From positions 138,434 to 202,433 of the forward strand of contig NZ_JARUJP010000006.1 of the NCBI RefSeq assembly GCF_033659955.1: a stretch of DNA of 64,000 nt. Reading direction: 5' to 3'. The stretch is from Clostridium_AM tanneri. Lineage in GTDB: Bacteria; Bacillota; Clostridia; Clostridiales; Clostridiaceae. The notes beneath the pieces were generated by a model. The model was not told where the DNA came from, did not search any database, and worked only from the letters and a program-made list of their open reading frames with translations. The first letter of the stretch is position 1. Every line of letters begins with the position of its first letter. Shown here piece by piece: positions 23,396 through 32,396 of this stretch. The position numbers and the translations under genes are program-made.

Positions 23396-23809
23396 TTAAT
23401 CTTTTTTAGCAAATAAATTCTTATACCAATAGTTGATTATATCACTTCTTTTGATTATCCCAATAAATATTTCGTTATCGTCTACTACTGGAACGAAATT
23501 TTGGTTAATAGATAAGGTTATTAAGTCTTCAATATCAGAATTAATATAGACTGGCTTGTTATTCACCCTTCTCTCTATATCTTTTATAAAAACCTTACTT
23601 GTATCGTCAAAAGTTAGCCCAGAGGTATTCTTTAATTTCCAAAGCAAATCTCCCTCTGTCAAAGTTCCAACATATTTTCCTTTTTCATCGATAAGAGGTA
23701 TAGCAGTATATCTATGATACTCCATCCTCTCCAATGCTTGTCTCATTGTTGAATTTAAACTCGCATATATTACATCATTTTTTGGTGTAAGAAAAAAAGC
23801 TATATTCAT
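23396..23809 (-). CDS. CBS-domain pair protein
   Basis: About 137 residues made of two CBS motifs: the first around YASLNSTMRQALERMEYHRYTAIPLIDEKGKYVGTLTEGDLL, the second around YINSDIEDLITLSINQNFVPVVDDNEIFIGIIKRSDII. CBS pairs bind adenine nucleotides or c-di-AMP and usually regulate other proteins; nothing here shows the partner. I chose ATG 23809, which follows AGAAAGGG; an earlier ATG at 23830 lacks a ribosome site. Stand-alone. Confidence 0.88.
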   Translation of the reverse strand: MNIAFFLTPKNDVIYASLNSTMRQALERMEYHRYTAIPLIDEKGKYVGTLTEGDLLWKLKNTSGLTFDDTSKVFIKDIERRVNNKPVYINSDIEDLITLSINQNFVPVVDDNEIFIGIIKRSDIINYWYKNLFAKKD

Positions 23810-23937
23810 ATTATCCCTTTCTCCTAACATACTTTTCTTTAAAAACCTTATAGGTATTCTTTGTTTTTACAATAAGTTTTTATACTTTATATTCTACTCT
23901 TTAAATATAATTATAATGCTAAATATTTAATCAGTCA

Positions 23938-23978
23938 AAAAACCTGCTGATATTTAAATTTTATAACAGCAGGTTTTT
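23938..23978. terminator. Terminator of the M24 peptidase gene
   Basis: Perfect 12-bp arms AAAAACCTGCTG / CAGCAGGTTTTT. Confidence 0.75.
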
Positions 23979-23984
23979 GTCTTA

Positions 23985-25061
23985 CTATTCTACTATAATT
24001 AATTCTTTGTCATACTTATTAAGTATTTCGCATCCGTCCTCAGTTACTAAAACTAAATCCTCTATTCTAACTCCAACTTCACCTGGTAAGTATATACCTG
24101 GTTCTACAGAGAATATCATACCTGGCTGTACTCTATCAGTATTTACTGAAGAAACATCACCAAAGTCATGAGTTTCAATACCTATTGAGTGTCCTGTTCT
24201 ATGAGTAAAGAACTTTCCATATCCATGAGCTGATATATGATCTCTTGCTGCAGCATCTATATCACAGAATCTTACTCCTGGTTTAACTATATCAATAGCT
24301 CTTCTATTAGCTTCTAGTACTATATTGTATATTTCTTTACCTTTATCTGAAGCGTATTTATAGAATACAGTTCTTGTCATATCTGAACAATAAGAATCCT
24401 TTACGCAACCTATATCTACTATTACACTATCTCCTTCTTTTACTACGGAGTTATCGCATCCATGATGTGGGTCTGCAGCATTTGCTCCATAAGCTATAAT
24501 TGGGTCAAAGGAATAACCTTCTGCACCTAACTCTTCATATATGCTTAATAATAACTGTCCCATCTTCTTTTCAGAATGTTTTTCTGGTATTAGCTTTATC
24601 ATTCTGTCTACAGCTAAATCATTTATTCTTGAAGCCTCTCTCATCAAATCTCTCTCTGCAGCATCTTTACACATTCTAACTCTGTCTAATATTGCTGAAC
24701 CATTAATAAAAGTGCTTCCTCCTTTTAGCTCCATAAGTCTTAGTAAGAAACGAGCTGGCCAGTTTTTATCAACTCCCATTGGTTTATCCTTTTCTACATA
24801 TCGGGAAACGATTTCAACTGCATCCTGAGTGTCATTAAACCAAACCTTTTCAACTCCTAAGTCTTCAGTAACAGGGAATAATTCATTTATAAATAATTTA
24901 TTATTACCATTTAAATTTATGTATAGTGCAAGCATTCTTTCACCAGGATGAATCCATTTTCCAGTTAGATAGAATATAGCTGCTGGATCAGAAACCAACA
25001 TTTGAGGTGTATTTGCAGCTTCCATTTCTTTTAACACTTTATTAAGTCTTTCCATATTCAT
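23985..25061 (-). CDS. Xaa-Pro aminopeptidase family (M24) metallopeptidase
   Basis: Cytoplasmic, 358 residues. N-terminal creatinase-like domain (about 1-130) and a pita-bread catalytic domain (about 135-358). Metal ligands visible: VIVDIGCVKDSYCSDMTRT (two Asp), HRTGHSIG (His), FSVEPGIYLPG (Glu) and GVRIEDLVLV (Glu), so it should be active. Probably removes N-terminal residues next to proline from peptides. Start ATG follows AAAGGAGGAG. Stand-alone. Confidence 0.92.
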   Translation of the reverse strand: MNMERLNKVLKEMEAANTPQMLVSDPAAIFYLTGKWIHPGERMLALYINLNGNNKLFINELFPVTEDLGVEKVWFNDTQDAVEIVSRYVEKDKPMGVDKNWPARFLLRLMELKGGSTFINGSAILDRVRMCKDAAERDLMREASRINDLAVDRMIKLIPEKHSEKKMGQLLLSIYEELGAEGYSFDPIIAYGANAADPHHGCDNSVVKEGDSVIVDIGCVKDSYCSDMTRTVFYKYASDKGKEIYNIVLEANRRAIDIVKPGVRFCDIDAAARDHISAHGYGKFFTHRTGHSIGIETHDFGDVSSVNTDRVQPGMIFSVEPGIYLPGEVGVRIEDLVLVTEDGCEILNKYDKELIIVE

Positions 25062-25361
25062 AGTTTAGCTCCTCCTTTATTATGCTTAAGTCTTTGTTAA
25101 CTCTTATTAAGTAAGAATTACTAGATTAAGTCTTGGAAAAATATTTTTGTTGCTTAATTAAATATTTTTAAGTGATTCCTTATTTATATAATATAAAAAG
25201 TTTCTAAATTTCGCAAGTTCAAATCTTAAAATTAGCAAAATTAATTTTAATTTTCAGCATATAAATAATATCTTTATGACATAAATTATTCATTTTCTTA
25301 AAAATATGATTAAGTAAAAACTAACTTATAATTTCTACTTAATCATACTTTTTTATACTTT
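25062..25361. other. Intergenic region between permease and peptidase genes
   Basis: Very AT-rich. Holds the terminator 25305-25347 and probably the promoter of the peptidase gene. No gene seen. Confidence 0.4.
25305..25347. terminator. Terminator of the amino-acid permease gene
   Basis: Perfect 12-bp arms TATGATTAAGTA / TACTTAATCATA with T-runs on both strands. Confidence 0.75.
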
Positions 25362-26789
25362 TTATTGTGAAATTCTTTTACTTTCCACTCTATCTTTAAA
25401 CCCTGTTTTCTTAACGAAGCTGCTCCAGATTCTCAGCCCTAGTCCTACAACTACAACAGCTCCACCTACCATTTCTATCTCATATAGTAGATTTTCCTTA
25501 AAAGTATTCATAACAGGCGCTGCTGATAACACTATTCCTAGCACAGTAACTATTAGCACTAAGTATGCTAACCCAATAGCATTCTTGTTGTATTTTGACA
25601 TTTCATAGGGTCTAATCTCACCTAACCTAGTCTTTCTCAATTTTATGTAGGCAGCAAATAAAAGAACATATGGAAACAATGCTGTTAAAGCAGTCATTGT
25701 AAGAAGTACGTTATATATAGCATCAACAGATGGCAGCAAATTAGTGCCAAGTAATATAATACTTACTATTACCGCCTGAAGTATAACAGCATTAACAGGT
25801 ATATTCCTGTCATTAACCTTTGTTAATCTTTCTGAAAATATACCTTTCTGCACACTTCCAAATAACATTTTTATAGGGGACGCTATATAAATTATTATAG
25901 TACCTATTACTGAGAGTGCTATTCCAAAGGCTACAATACGTATAAACCATGGACCTATTCCTAAATCTCCTGCAACTGCTGAAAGAGCCTCTAATATTCC
26001 CTGTGATGCAGTAATCTTATCGGATGGAAGTACCATAGTAATGGCTATTGATCCTAAAACATAAAGTCCTCCAACTAATGCTGCAGCTATTATAGTCGCT
26101 CTTGGAAAAGTCTTTTTAACATCTTCAACTTCTGTTACGAAATTTGCAGAAATTTCAGCACCAGCAAGTGCAAACATTATAGAGGAAATTGAAGCAAAGG
26201 AATCTGCGCTTAACTTAGGAGTTAAGGTAGCCATTGTATAGGTTGATGCTGGTCTATTCCCAAATATAAACACCGAAATAAAGGCCATACTTATTAAAAG
26301 TATCGCCGGCACTGTAGAACCCAAAGCTCCAGCACTTGTAAAAACTTTTCCTAAGGCCATTCCTCTAGTGCTTATTAGAGATAATATCCAAAAAAGAACT
26401 AGTGATGCTATCAGTACAAATAGTTTGCTGGTAGCAAGTTCTGGTCTTCCTAATATATAGGAAATATTAACAGTTAAAAAAGTTAGAAAAGACGAATACC
26501 AAAATATCTTGGCAGTCCAATTTAGCCAAGATACCATAAATCCCCACTTTTCACCATAAGCTTCTTTTACCCATTCATAGAGACCACCATCCCTAGGGTA
26601 TGTAGCCGCTAATTCTGCACATATTAAGGCACTAGGTACAAAAAAGATAAAGGCGAAAACAATCCATATTGGTATAGCCCCAAGCCCTAATCCGAAGCTG
26701 GAGGCAGTAGATTTTGCAATCCACCTAATTCCGAATAATGCCGATACATTCATGAAGACTAAATCCCATAAACCAATTTTTCTTTTCAT
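25362..26789 (-). CDS. APC-family amino-acid permease or antiporter
   Basis: 475 residues, twelve hydrophobic segments. The N-terminus shows DLVFMNVSALFGIRWIAKSTA and the family loop SALICAELAATYPRDGGLYEWVKEAYGEKWGFMVSWLNW, as in the glutamate/GABA antiporter (GadC) and YjeM branch of the APC superfamily. SLC7-like features; substrate not deducible. ATG follows AGAGGTG. Stand-alone; upstream a bidirectional hairpin (26887-26925). Confidence 0.87.
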   Translation of the reverse strand: MKRKIGLWDLVFMNVSALFGIRWIAKSTASSFGLGLGAIPIWIVFAFIFFVPSALICAELAATYPRDGGLYEWVKEAYGEKWGFMVSWLNWTAKIFWYSSFLTFLTVNISYILGRPELATSKLFVLIASLVLFWILSLISTRGMALGKVFTSAGALGSTVPAILLISMAFISVFIFGNRPASTYTMATLTPKLSADSFASISSIMFALAGAEISANFVTEVEDVKKTFPRATIIAAALVGGLYVLGSIAITMVLPSDKITASQGILEALSAVAGDLGIGPWFIRIVAFGIALSVIGTIIIYIASPIKMLFGSVQKGIFSERLTKVNDRNIPVNAVILQAVIVSIILLGTNLLPSVDAIYNVLLTMTALTALFPYVLLFAAYIKLRKTRLGEIRPYEMSKYNKNAIGLAYLVLIVTVLGIVLSAAPVMNTFKENLLYEIEMVGGAVVVVGLGLRIWSSFVKKTGFKDRVESKRISQ

Positions 26790-26886
26790 TTCTACACCTC
26801 TTTGAATTTGATTTAGTTGATGCAGTAATAAATTTTATCATAATAGCTAGCACATGTACACATAGAATAAAATACCAAATATAAAC

Positions 26887-26925
26887 AAAAACCACCTTAT
26901 CTTTTTCAGAATAAGGTAGTTTTTG
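26887..26925. terminator. Terminator of the 75-aa gene
   Basis: ACCACCTTAT / ATAAGGTAGT hairpin (one mismatch) flanked by A and T runs. Confidence 0.65.
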
Positions 26926-26943
26926 AAAGTTCAACTATAAATT

Positions 26944-27171
26944 TTAATCAATTTCTGGTTCATCTTTTTTACGATCCACTTGATCACCTTTGAGTAAGTT
27001 TTCTACATGTGTTCCGATTTCATGGCCTTTTCTATAGGATGAAAGTTTTTCCATAGGCACCTCATCCTTATGAATATCCTTGCCTAAAAGGCTGTCAATT
27101 ACTCCTTTTTTAGCTATTGGAACATCACCTACATGAATATCTTTTATATCATCTAATTCAAATCTATCCAT
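26944..27171 (-). CDS. Small charged protein, 75 aa, unknown
   Basis: Starts MDRFELDDIKDIHVGDVP behind a GGGGG ribosome site. Asp/Glu/Lys-rich with an internal near-repeat (DIHVGDVPIAKKGVIDSLLGK and DIHKDEVPMEKL), suggesting two copies of a short motif DIHxxxVPxxK. No membrane segment, no cysteine. Family not recognised. Stand-alone with its own terminator. Confidence 0.65.
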   Translation of the reverse strand: MDRFELDDIKDIHVGDVPIAKKGVIDSLLGKDIHKDEVPMEKLSSYRKGHEIGTHVENLLKGDQVDRKKDEPEID

Positions 27172-27284
27172 ATTTAAAAAGCCCCCTTATCTGTTTTTTC
27201 ATTTATAGGTTATCCATGTAGATAAAAATAATGTATTTATAAATAAGATTGTTTTAAAGAATTTTCTAAAGATAATCTTCGTAA

Positions 27285-27467
27285 CTAGCTTTTTGAACAA
27301 TCATATTGAGCTTTTAATAGCTTTATAAGCATATCCTCTAAATTGTCCTTTTCTTTCTCGTTAAATTTGCCTTCATTCTCATCCATAAAAAGCAATCCAT
27401 ACTTTAATCCTTCTGTAATTTTCTTAATTTCATCTAAAGTTAAAATCATTAAAATATTTTCTTGCAT
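27285..27467 (-). CDS. Small helical protein, about 60 aa, unknown
   Basis: Second ATG (27467) chosen because GGGGGG lies about 6 bases upstream; the first ATG (27473) touches that site. Leu/Ile/Glu/Lys-rich, with LTLDEIKKITEGLKYGLLF and DNLEDMLIKLLKAQYDC giving an amphipathic, probably two-helix protein. Family not recognised. Confidence 0.6.
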   Translation of the reverse strand: MQENILMILTLDEIKKITEGLKYGLLFMDENEGKFNEKEKDNLEDMLIKLLKAQYDCSKS

Positions 27468-27757
27468 TTCCATCCCCCCATATTTCTGTTGTGATATTGT
27501 TAAATCATATAATCCCCACAGATTCTAACCATTTGTTATAATAATTCAAGAAAATTTCAATATAAAAAAATAGAAAAGCCAGTTTCTCACACAGTCTTTT
27601 TCATAATGCTAAATATTCTGAAAAATGTTTTTTTACTAAAGTAAAGTGTCTATAATTACCTTACCTTAGTAATAAATTCTACTTAAATATTCCATTATTA
27701 AATCCCTAGATACTTATTTACTATTATATAAAATCCTTATCAGATAATTTACCTTAA

Positions 27758-28153
27758 TTAAAAGTTTGCTATAAAATCATAATATTCTTCAAGCATATAT
27801 TCTGTGTATACTTTTTTTCCCATAAGTCTAAATACTATATCGGATTTTTTATAACCTTCTTTATATAGTTTATAATCCTTAAAAAGCTTCTTTAACATTC
27901 CTTTATTTATTTGAAGCAAGAGCACAAGTTCATCTATACTGTAATATTCCTTGTATAATAACTGCTCTAAGCTTTTCTGCATCTGCAACTTATATTCTAA
28001 GTCTAATCTCCTATTCTTGTGAGGGCCTTCTTTTCCTCTATGATGTTCAGAACAGAGATATCTAAAATTCAATGGAAAATCCACGCCTCCTTGGCTTCTG
28101 TATACTATATGATGTTTATCCGCTTGTCTACCACAGATTTCGCACCTTAGCAA
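27758..28153 (-). CDS. HNH-endonuclease-like zinc protein, 131 aa
   Basis: N-terminal HNH-type module: CEICGRQADKHHIVYRSQGG (4-23), DFPLNFRYLC (about 25-34) and EHHRG, with two Cys pairs for zinc and the His pair HH of the beta-beta-alpha fold. The C-terminal half is helical with a predicted winged-helix-like stretch (SIDELVLLLQINKGMLKKLFKDY). Could be a nuclease or a DNA-binding regulator; no phage or restriction genes are adjacent. Ribosome site GGAGGGG. Confidence 0.75.
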   Translation of the reverse strand: MLRCEICGRQADKHHIVYRSQGGVDFPLNFRYLCSEHHRGKEGPHKNRRLDLEYKLQMQKSLEQLLYKEYYSIDELVLLLQINKGMLKKLFKDYKLYKEGYKKSDIVFRLMGKKVYTEYMLEEYYDFIANF

Positions 28154-28378
28154 TTTTTCCCCTCCTATTATTAAAACATTAATTTATAGCTCAATTATAT
28201 CACAGCTTTTGAGATATTACACATGAAAATAATTATGGAATTGGTTTAATTTAGAATATTAAATCAAATGACAAATTCAGTACTTTATTTATAGCTTAAT
28301 TTGCTTTATATGTTATAATTAAAAATAGTAATTTTAACCTAATCTTAGAACCATTAATTTAATAAGGGGGGTTTTTAA

Positions 28379-29308
28379 ATGAGTGCTATGTTTAAGGTTA
28401 TCCTTTCAATGGCTATATGGGGAAGTATTGGACTCTTCGTCAAAAATATTGATTTACCATCAATTGAAACTGTATTTCTTCGTGCAACCATAGCTAGTAT
28501 ATTTCTTATAGTATATGGTTTCACGAGAAAAAGTATAAGCAAATCTAGTTCCATAGAAAATAGTCTAGAATCTCAATCTATAAATAAAAATGATGATAGA
28601 AAAAAAATCTACATCCTAATTGCCTCTGGTATAACCATGGCATTTAACTGGATGCTTTTATTTCAATCCTACAAATATACTACTATTTCAAACGCTACCT
28701 TAAGTTATTACTTTGCTCCAGTGTTTGTAATACTGTTGTCACCCTTTATCCTAAAAGAAAAATTTACTAAATCTAAATTTTTTGCTGTAGCTGGTGCTAT
28801 GCTTGGTTTATTCCTAATATTAAACAACCAAGGGGTTACTTCTAGCGCTAATTACAATCATATTAAAGGAATTATTTTTGGGCTTATGGCTGCAGTATTT
28901 TATGCTTCAGTTGTTTTATTAAACAAGTACATAAAGGGTTTGTCCGGTTATGAAATGACTGTAGTTCAGATCTCTACCGCCGCAATAGTATTACTTCCAA
29001 TTATAATATACAGAAACAATTTGCATATCTCTGGATTAAAAAGCCTAATATTTATTCTTATAGTTGGAATAGTACATACAGGAATACCTTATTTATTATA
29101 CTTTTCCGCTATGAAGGATTTAAAAGCTCAAAGCATAGCTGTAGTAAGTTATATCGATCCTATATCCGCTGTCATCTTTGGCTTTGTATTCCTAAAAGAA
29201 ACTATGACAGTATTCCAGGTAATTGGTGGTTTATTAATTTTATTCTCAACCTTTTTTGGCAGCAAAGAAAAAAAGGTCTCAGAATCCCCATCTGAAACCT
29301 CTGTATAA
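28379..29308 (+). CDS. EamA/DMT-family transporter
   Basis: 309 residues, ten hydrophobic segments in two EamA repeats (about 1-145 and 160-297) joined by a polar linker; the first repeat carries an extra hydrophilic insert (about 45-75). Typical motifs: WGSIGLFVKNID, SYYFAPVFVILLSPFILKEK, YIDPISAVIFGFVFLKETM. Members export amino acids, nucleosides or other metabolites; substrate unknown. ATG follows AAGGGGGG. Convergent with the PAS-GGDEF-HD-GYP gene across a shared terminator. Confidence 0.88.
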   Translation: MSAMFKVILSMAIWGSIGLFVKNIDLPSIETVFLRATIASIFLIVYGFTRKSISKSSSIENSLESQSINKNDDRKKIYILIASGITMAFNWMLLFQSYKYTTISNATLSYYFAPVFVILLSPFILKEKFTKSKFFAVAGAMLGLFLILNNQGVTSSANYNHIKGIIFGLMAAVFYASVVLLNKYIKGLSGYEMTVVQISTAAIVLLPIIIYRNNLHISGLKSLIFILIVGIVHTGIPYLLYFSAMKDLKAQSIAVVSYIDPISAVIFGFVFLKETMTVFQVIGGLLILFSTFFGSKEKKVSESPSETSV

Positions 29309-29312
29309 TTGT

Positions 29313-29346
29313 AAAACCATAGAGTTTAGAGAAACTCTATGGTTTT
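29313..29346. terminator. Shared bidirectional terminator
   Basis: Perfect 15-bp arms AAAACCATAGAGTTT / AAACTCTATGGTTTT, 4-nt loop; overlaps the last codons of the minus-strand gene. Confidence 0.85.
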
Positions 29347-31235
29347 AGATATTTAATAAATTTATCTACTAATTCAGGGTCGAATTGAACACCACCACAT
29401 TTTTTAAGTTCTTCTATGGCTTCCCTCTTACTCATGGGTTTTTTATAAGGACTATTACTTGTCATTGCATCATAGGCATCTACAATAGATATTATCCTAC
29501 ATTCTATAGGAATACGTACTCCTTTCAATCCTATTGGATATCCATTCCCATCCCAAGCTTCATGATGCTTTAGTATTAGTTCTGCGATATGCTCCAAAGC
29601 AGTAGCATGTTTTGCTATTCTATAACCTATCTCACTATGCCGTTTCAACTCCTTTTTTTCCTCATCATTTAGCATACCAGGTTTCTGCAACAACTCACTA
29701 GACACCCCTACCTTACCAATATCACGAAATTCAGCTAAAAGCCCTATTGAGTTTATGATTTTCTTTGGCAGCCCTAAATTAGCAGCAAATCCAACGGATA
29801 TCTTTTTCATTCTTTCTATATGTCCCTCTGTAACAAAATCTGTTTCCTTTAAAGCTTTTATCATAGTTTTCATTATTGCATTTCTATTACTCTCTCTATT
29901 GTGTAACTTACATATGTACATATCATTGTCTGCTTGTTTAAAAATATCCTTCATAGACTTGAATGTTTGTCCACTGAAAGCTATTCCCTTTGATATACTC
30001 AGATGCAGTCTATTATTGTTTTTATTGTATGTTTTTATTTCATTTTCAATTTTACTATTTAACTCCTCTATTTCTTTTTTACTAGTATTTTTCAATACAA
30101 CTACAAATTCATCTCCACCAATTCTGGCAACTATGCAATTACTGCCACATGCTTTTTTTAGAACTTCCGTAGTAGCTATTAGTAATTCATCACCTACAAA
30201 ATGACCTAGGGTATCATTAATTATTTTTAATCCATCTAAATCACAAAGAATTAACCCAAGATTTTGAGATTTTTTACTATCATGTTCATTGCTAATACTG
30301 TGGAAATAAGTCCTGTTATATACCTCTGTAAGGCTGTCGTATAAACTCATCTTTATAAGTTTTTCTTCCATTAACACTCTGTCTGTAATATTTTGAAATG
30401 TAATTACCATTCCTATACTCTTTCCACCTTCTATTTGTATTGGTGCTGCTGATATACTTATGTTATATGCTTTTTTATCTTTAGAAATCAACTGAACATT
30501 TTCTTCACTTTTAAAAGTTTTCCCTTCATTTATCACTGTCATAAGTATAAGGTCTTTTCTCTCACTATCATCATCATAGCTTTTTCCCCATGACACATTA
30601 AATATATCAGTTAACGCACTCCCTTCAGCTTCAGTTACTGAGTGTCCAGTGAGTTCTGCAGCAGCATTATTCATAAAATTTATTTTTCCTTCTCTATCTG
30701 TAGCTATAACTCCGTCTCCAATACTAGATAGAGTTACCTTAAGCCATTCTTTTTGTTCTTTCAGTGCCTTTTCAATAACTTTCTGCTCAGTTATATCTTC
30801 GTATACAGCATATATACCTATTTGAGTATTGCTTACTATTATAGGAAAGGCTGTCATCTTTACATTTACTAATTGTCCATCTTTTCTTTTTCTAGTAGTT
30901 TCCCGACTTACAAAGCCACCTTGTAAAACGATTTTAGATATATCAAAAGCGTCTTTTGTCAATTTTCTATCTGCTATTACCTCATTTATGGATTTCCCAA
31001 CTACCTCATTAAGTTCATACTTAAAAATCTTTGTAAAACTCTTATTTATACTTATTATTTCATCTTGATTATTAAGAATGGCTACTGCCTCAAAGGAATT
31101 TTCATAAAGCTGACTAAAGTATGCCATCTGAAGTTTAAATTCATTTTTTATATTGATGCAATTAAATTTCAGCTTCTTATTCTTGCTGTTCCTTTTTCTC
31201 CAACTACAAGTTATACAACTAATTTTATCTTCCAT
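29337..31235 (-). CDS. PAS-PAS-GGDEF-HD-GYP c-di-GMP signalling protein
   Basis: Cytoplasmic, 632 residues. Two PAS sensors (about 40-155 and 160-290), GGDEF (about 295-450; IGGDEFVVV intact) and HD-GYP (about 455-630). In the last domain TEGHIERM and HHEAWDGNGYP are intact, but the name-giving HD is RD (LLAEFRDIGKVG; codon 29724-29726 is CGT where CAT is usual). Loss of that metal ligand should weaken or abolish phosphodiesterase activity, leaving a cyclase or a c-di-GMP-binding protein. N-terminus has a CITC pair. Start ATG 31235 follows a weak GGGAT site. Confidence 0.9.
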   Translation of the reverse strand: MEDKISCITCSWRKRNSKNKKLKFNCINIKNEFKLQMAYFSQLYENSFEAVAILNNQDEIISINKSFTKIFKYELNEVVGKSINEVIADRKLTKDAFDISKIVLQGGFVSRETTRKRKDGQLVNVKMTAFPIIVSNTQIGIYAVYEDITEQKVIEKALKEQKEWLKVTLSSIGDGVIATDREGKINFMNNAAAELTGHSVTEAEGSALTDIFNVSWGKSYDDDSERKDLILMTVINEGKTFKSEENVQLISKDKKAYNISISAAPIQIEGGKSIGMVITFQNITDRVLMEEKLIKMSLYDSLTEVYNRTYFHSISNEHDSKKSQNLGLILCDLDGLKIINDTLGHFVGDELLIATTEVLKKACGSNCIVARIGGDEFVVVLKNTSKKEIEELNSKIENEIKTYNKNNNRLHLSISKGIAFSGQTFKSMKDIFKQADNDMYICKLHNRESNRNAIMKTMIKALKETDFVTEGHIERMKKISVGFAANLGLPKKIINSIGLLAEFRDIGKVGVSSELLQKPGMLNDEEKKELKRHSEIGYRIAKHATALEHIAELILKHHEAWDGNGYPIGLKGVRIPIECRIISIVDAYDAMTSNSPYKKPMSKREAIEELKKCGGVQFDPELVDKFIKYLKP

Positions 31236-31310
31236 ATCCCTATCACCATATTCATAAATTCTTTTTAAATCTTAAAAATAATATATATGTACTTTTTCTT
31301 ATTAAAAAGA

Positions 31311-31336
31311 ACGAAATTTTTTCTCCAAAATTTCGT
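31311..31336 (-). terminator. Terminator of the OsmC gene
   Basis: ACGAAATTTT / AAAATTTCGT with TTTTTAAT following on the minus strand. Confidence 0.7.
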
Positions 31337-31394
31337 CCTAAAAAGGTATATTAATTATTGATATCTTATATCTTAAAACTAAAAATTAATACCG

Positions 31395-31850
31395 TTAATG
31401 TTTAGACATTGTAACTGCTTCTATCTGTAGTTTTACCGGATTATTAATGGTGTCTACTACTGGTGCCTTTTCTTGCAAAGTTTTAATTAAACTATCAATT
31501 TTTCTGGAGCTTTCATTAGTATCTAACAGTAACCTACAACTTATTCCGCTATACCCTGATCTTACATCCTTTATTCCAAGTATACCATCAGTATCAAATT
31601 CTCCTTCCAATTCAACTGAAACGCCTTCTAAATCAATATTATGCTTTTTAGCATAGTTAATTGTTGTGATAACTTGACATCCTCCTAAAGCACAAAGTAA
31701 CGCTTCCATAGGATTCATAGCATAATTTTTTTCCGGATTCTCTTCTGATTGTTGAAGAGTAAAAGTAAATCCTCTACTTTCACATTTTACTGTTGTACTG
31801 TTATATAAACTGATAGCCTTTGCTTTCAATGTTAATGGTGGCATATTCAA
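31395..31850 (-). CDS. OsmC/Ohr-family protein
   Basis: 151 residues; thiol peroxidase fold. Seen: PMEALLCALGGCQVITT (about 47-63) with the usual helix cysteine and a C-terminal half with LLDTNESSRKIDSLIKTLQEKAPVVDTI. The second catalytic cysteine, typically in a VCP/SCP-type motif, is replaced by APVVDTI, so only one redox cysteine remains, as in YhfA-like members. Ribosome site TAGGAGTG. Stand-alone. Confidence 0.85.
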   Translation of the reverse strand: MNMPPLTLKAKAISLYNSTTVKCESRGFTFTLQQSEENPEKNYAMNPMEALLCALGGCQVITTINYAKKHNIDLEGVSVELEGEFDTDGILGIKDVRSGYSGISCRLLLDTNESSRKIDSLIKTLQEKAPVVDTINNPVKLQIEAVTMSKH

Positions 31851-31940
31851 ATCACTCCTAGCTCATAATTAACTTTCTTAATTTATTATGAGCATTTAAA
31901 TACCTTTTATTAATGCAACATATTTACAATAGTGCCACCT

Positions 31941-32051
31941 TTATTGCTTTTTATTATTTTTCAAATTTTTTACTAGGGCATAGGCCAAAAAAATAAACAA
32001 TAATACAAAGGTAGGTGTGGCACCATAGTATAATATTTTATCAAAGTCCAT
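31941..32051 (-). CDS. BhlA/UviB holin-like small membrane protein, 36 aa
   Basis: ATG 32051 chosen because AAAGGGTGAG lies 6-7 bases upstream; a longer frame from 32174 has no such site. Sequence MDFDKILYYGATPTFVLLF followed by a Lys/Asn tail (NLKNNKKQ): one membrane helix with the GxxxFxxLFxxLxxY pattern seen at the N-terminus of BhlA/UviB holin-like proteins, but without their long coiled tail. Possibly a bacteriocin- or phage-derived relic, possibly a small membrane peptide with its own role. Confidence 0.55.
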   Translation of the reverse strand: MDFDKILYYGATPTFVLLFIFLAYALVKNLKNNKKQ

Positions 32052-32298
32052 AAAACTCACCCTTTCAATTAAACTATAACTAAATTTTACTTTACAAATA
32101 AAATATTCTATATATTCCGTGAAAACCCTTTTTTTATAATAGTTATTAAAAAACTTTACTCTTAATGCTCCCATTTTAAACTATTATACTAATGTGAGTA
32201 ATTTCATATACTAGTGGGTAAAATAGCTAATACTGTTTTATTCTTATAAAAATTACTTGGTACCTATTTAACTTTTCTAAATATGTTATAATTAAGAA

Positions 32299-32325
32299 AG
32301 AATTTTATTAATTAAATAAAATTCT
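32299..32325. other. Inverted repeat upstream of cls
   Basis: GAATTTTATT / AATAAAATTC arms around an AATTA-type centre, 75 bp before the cls start; possible operator or AT-rich chance palindrome. Confidence 0.3.
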
Positions 32326-32396
32326 TCAAGAAGTTAACTACGTGAAACTTAAAAATCAAATATAAAAAATTATAACTGTAAGGAGGTGGAAATAAG

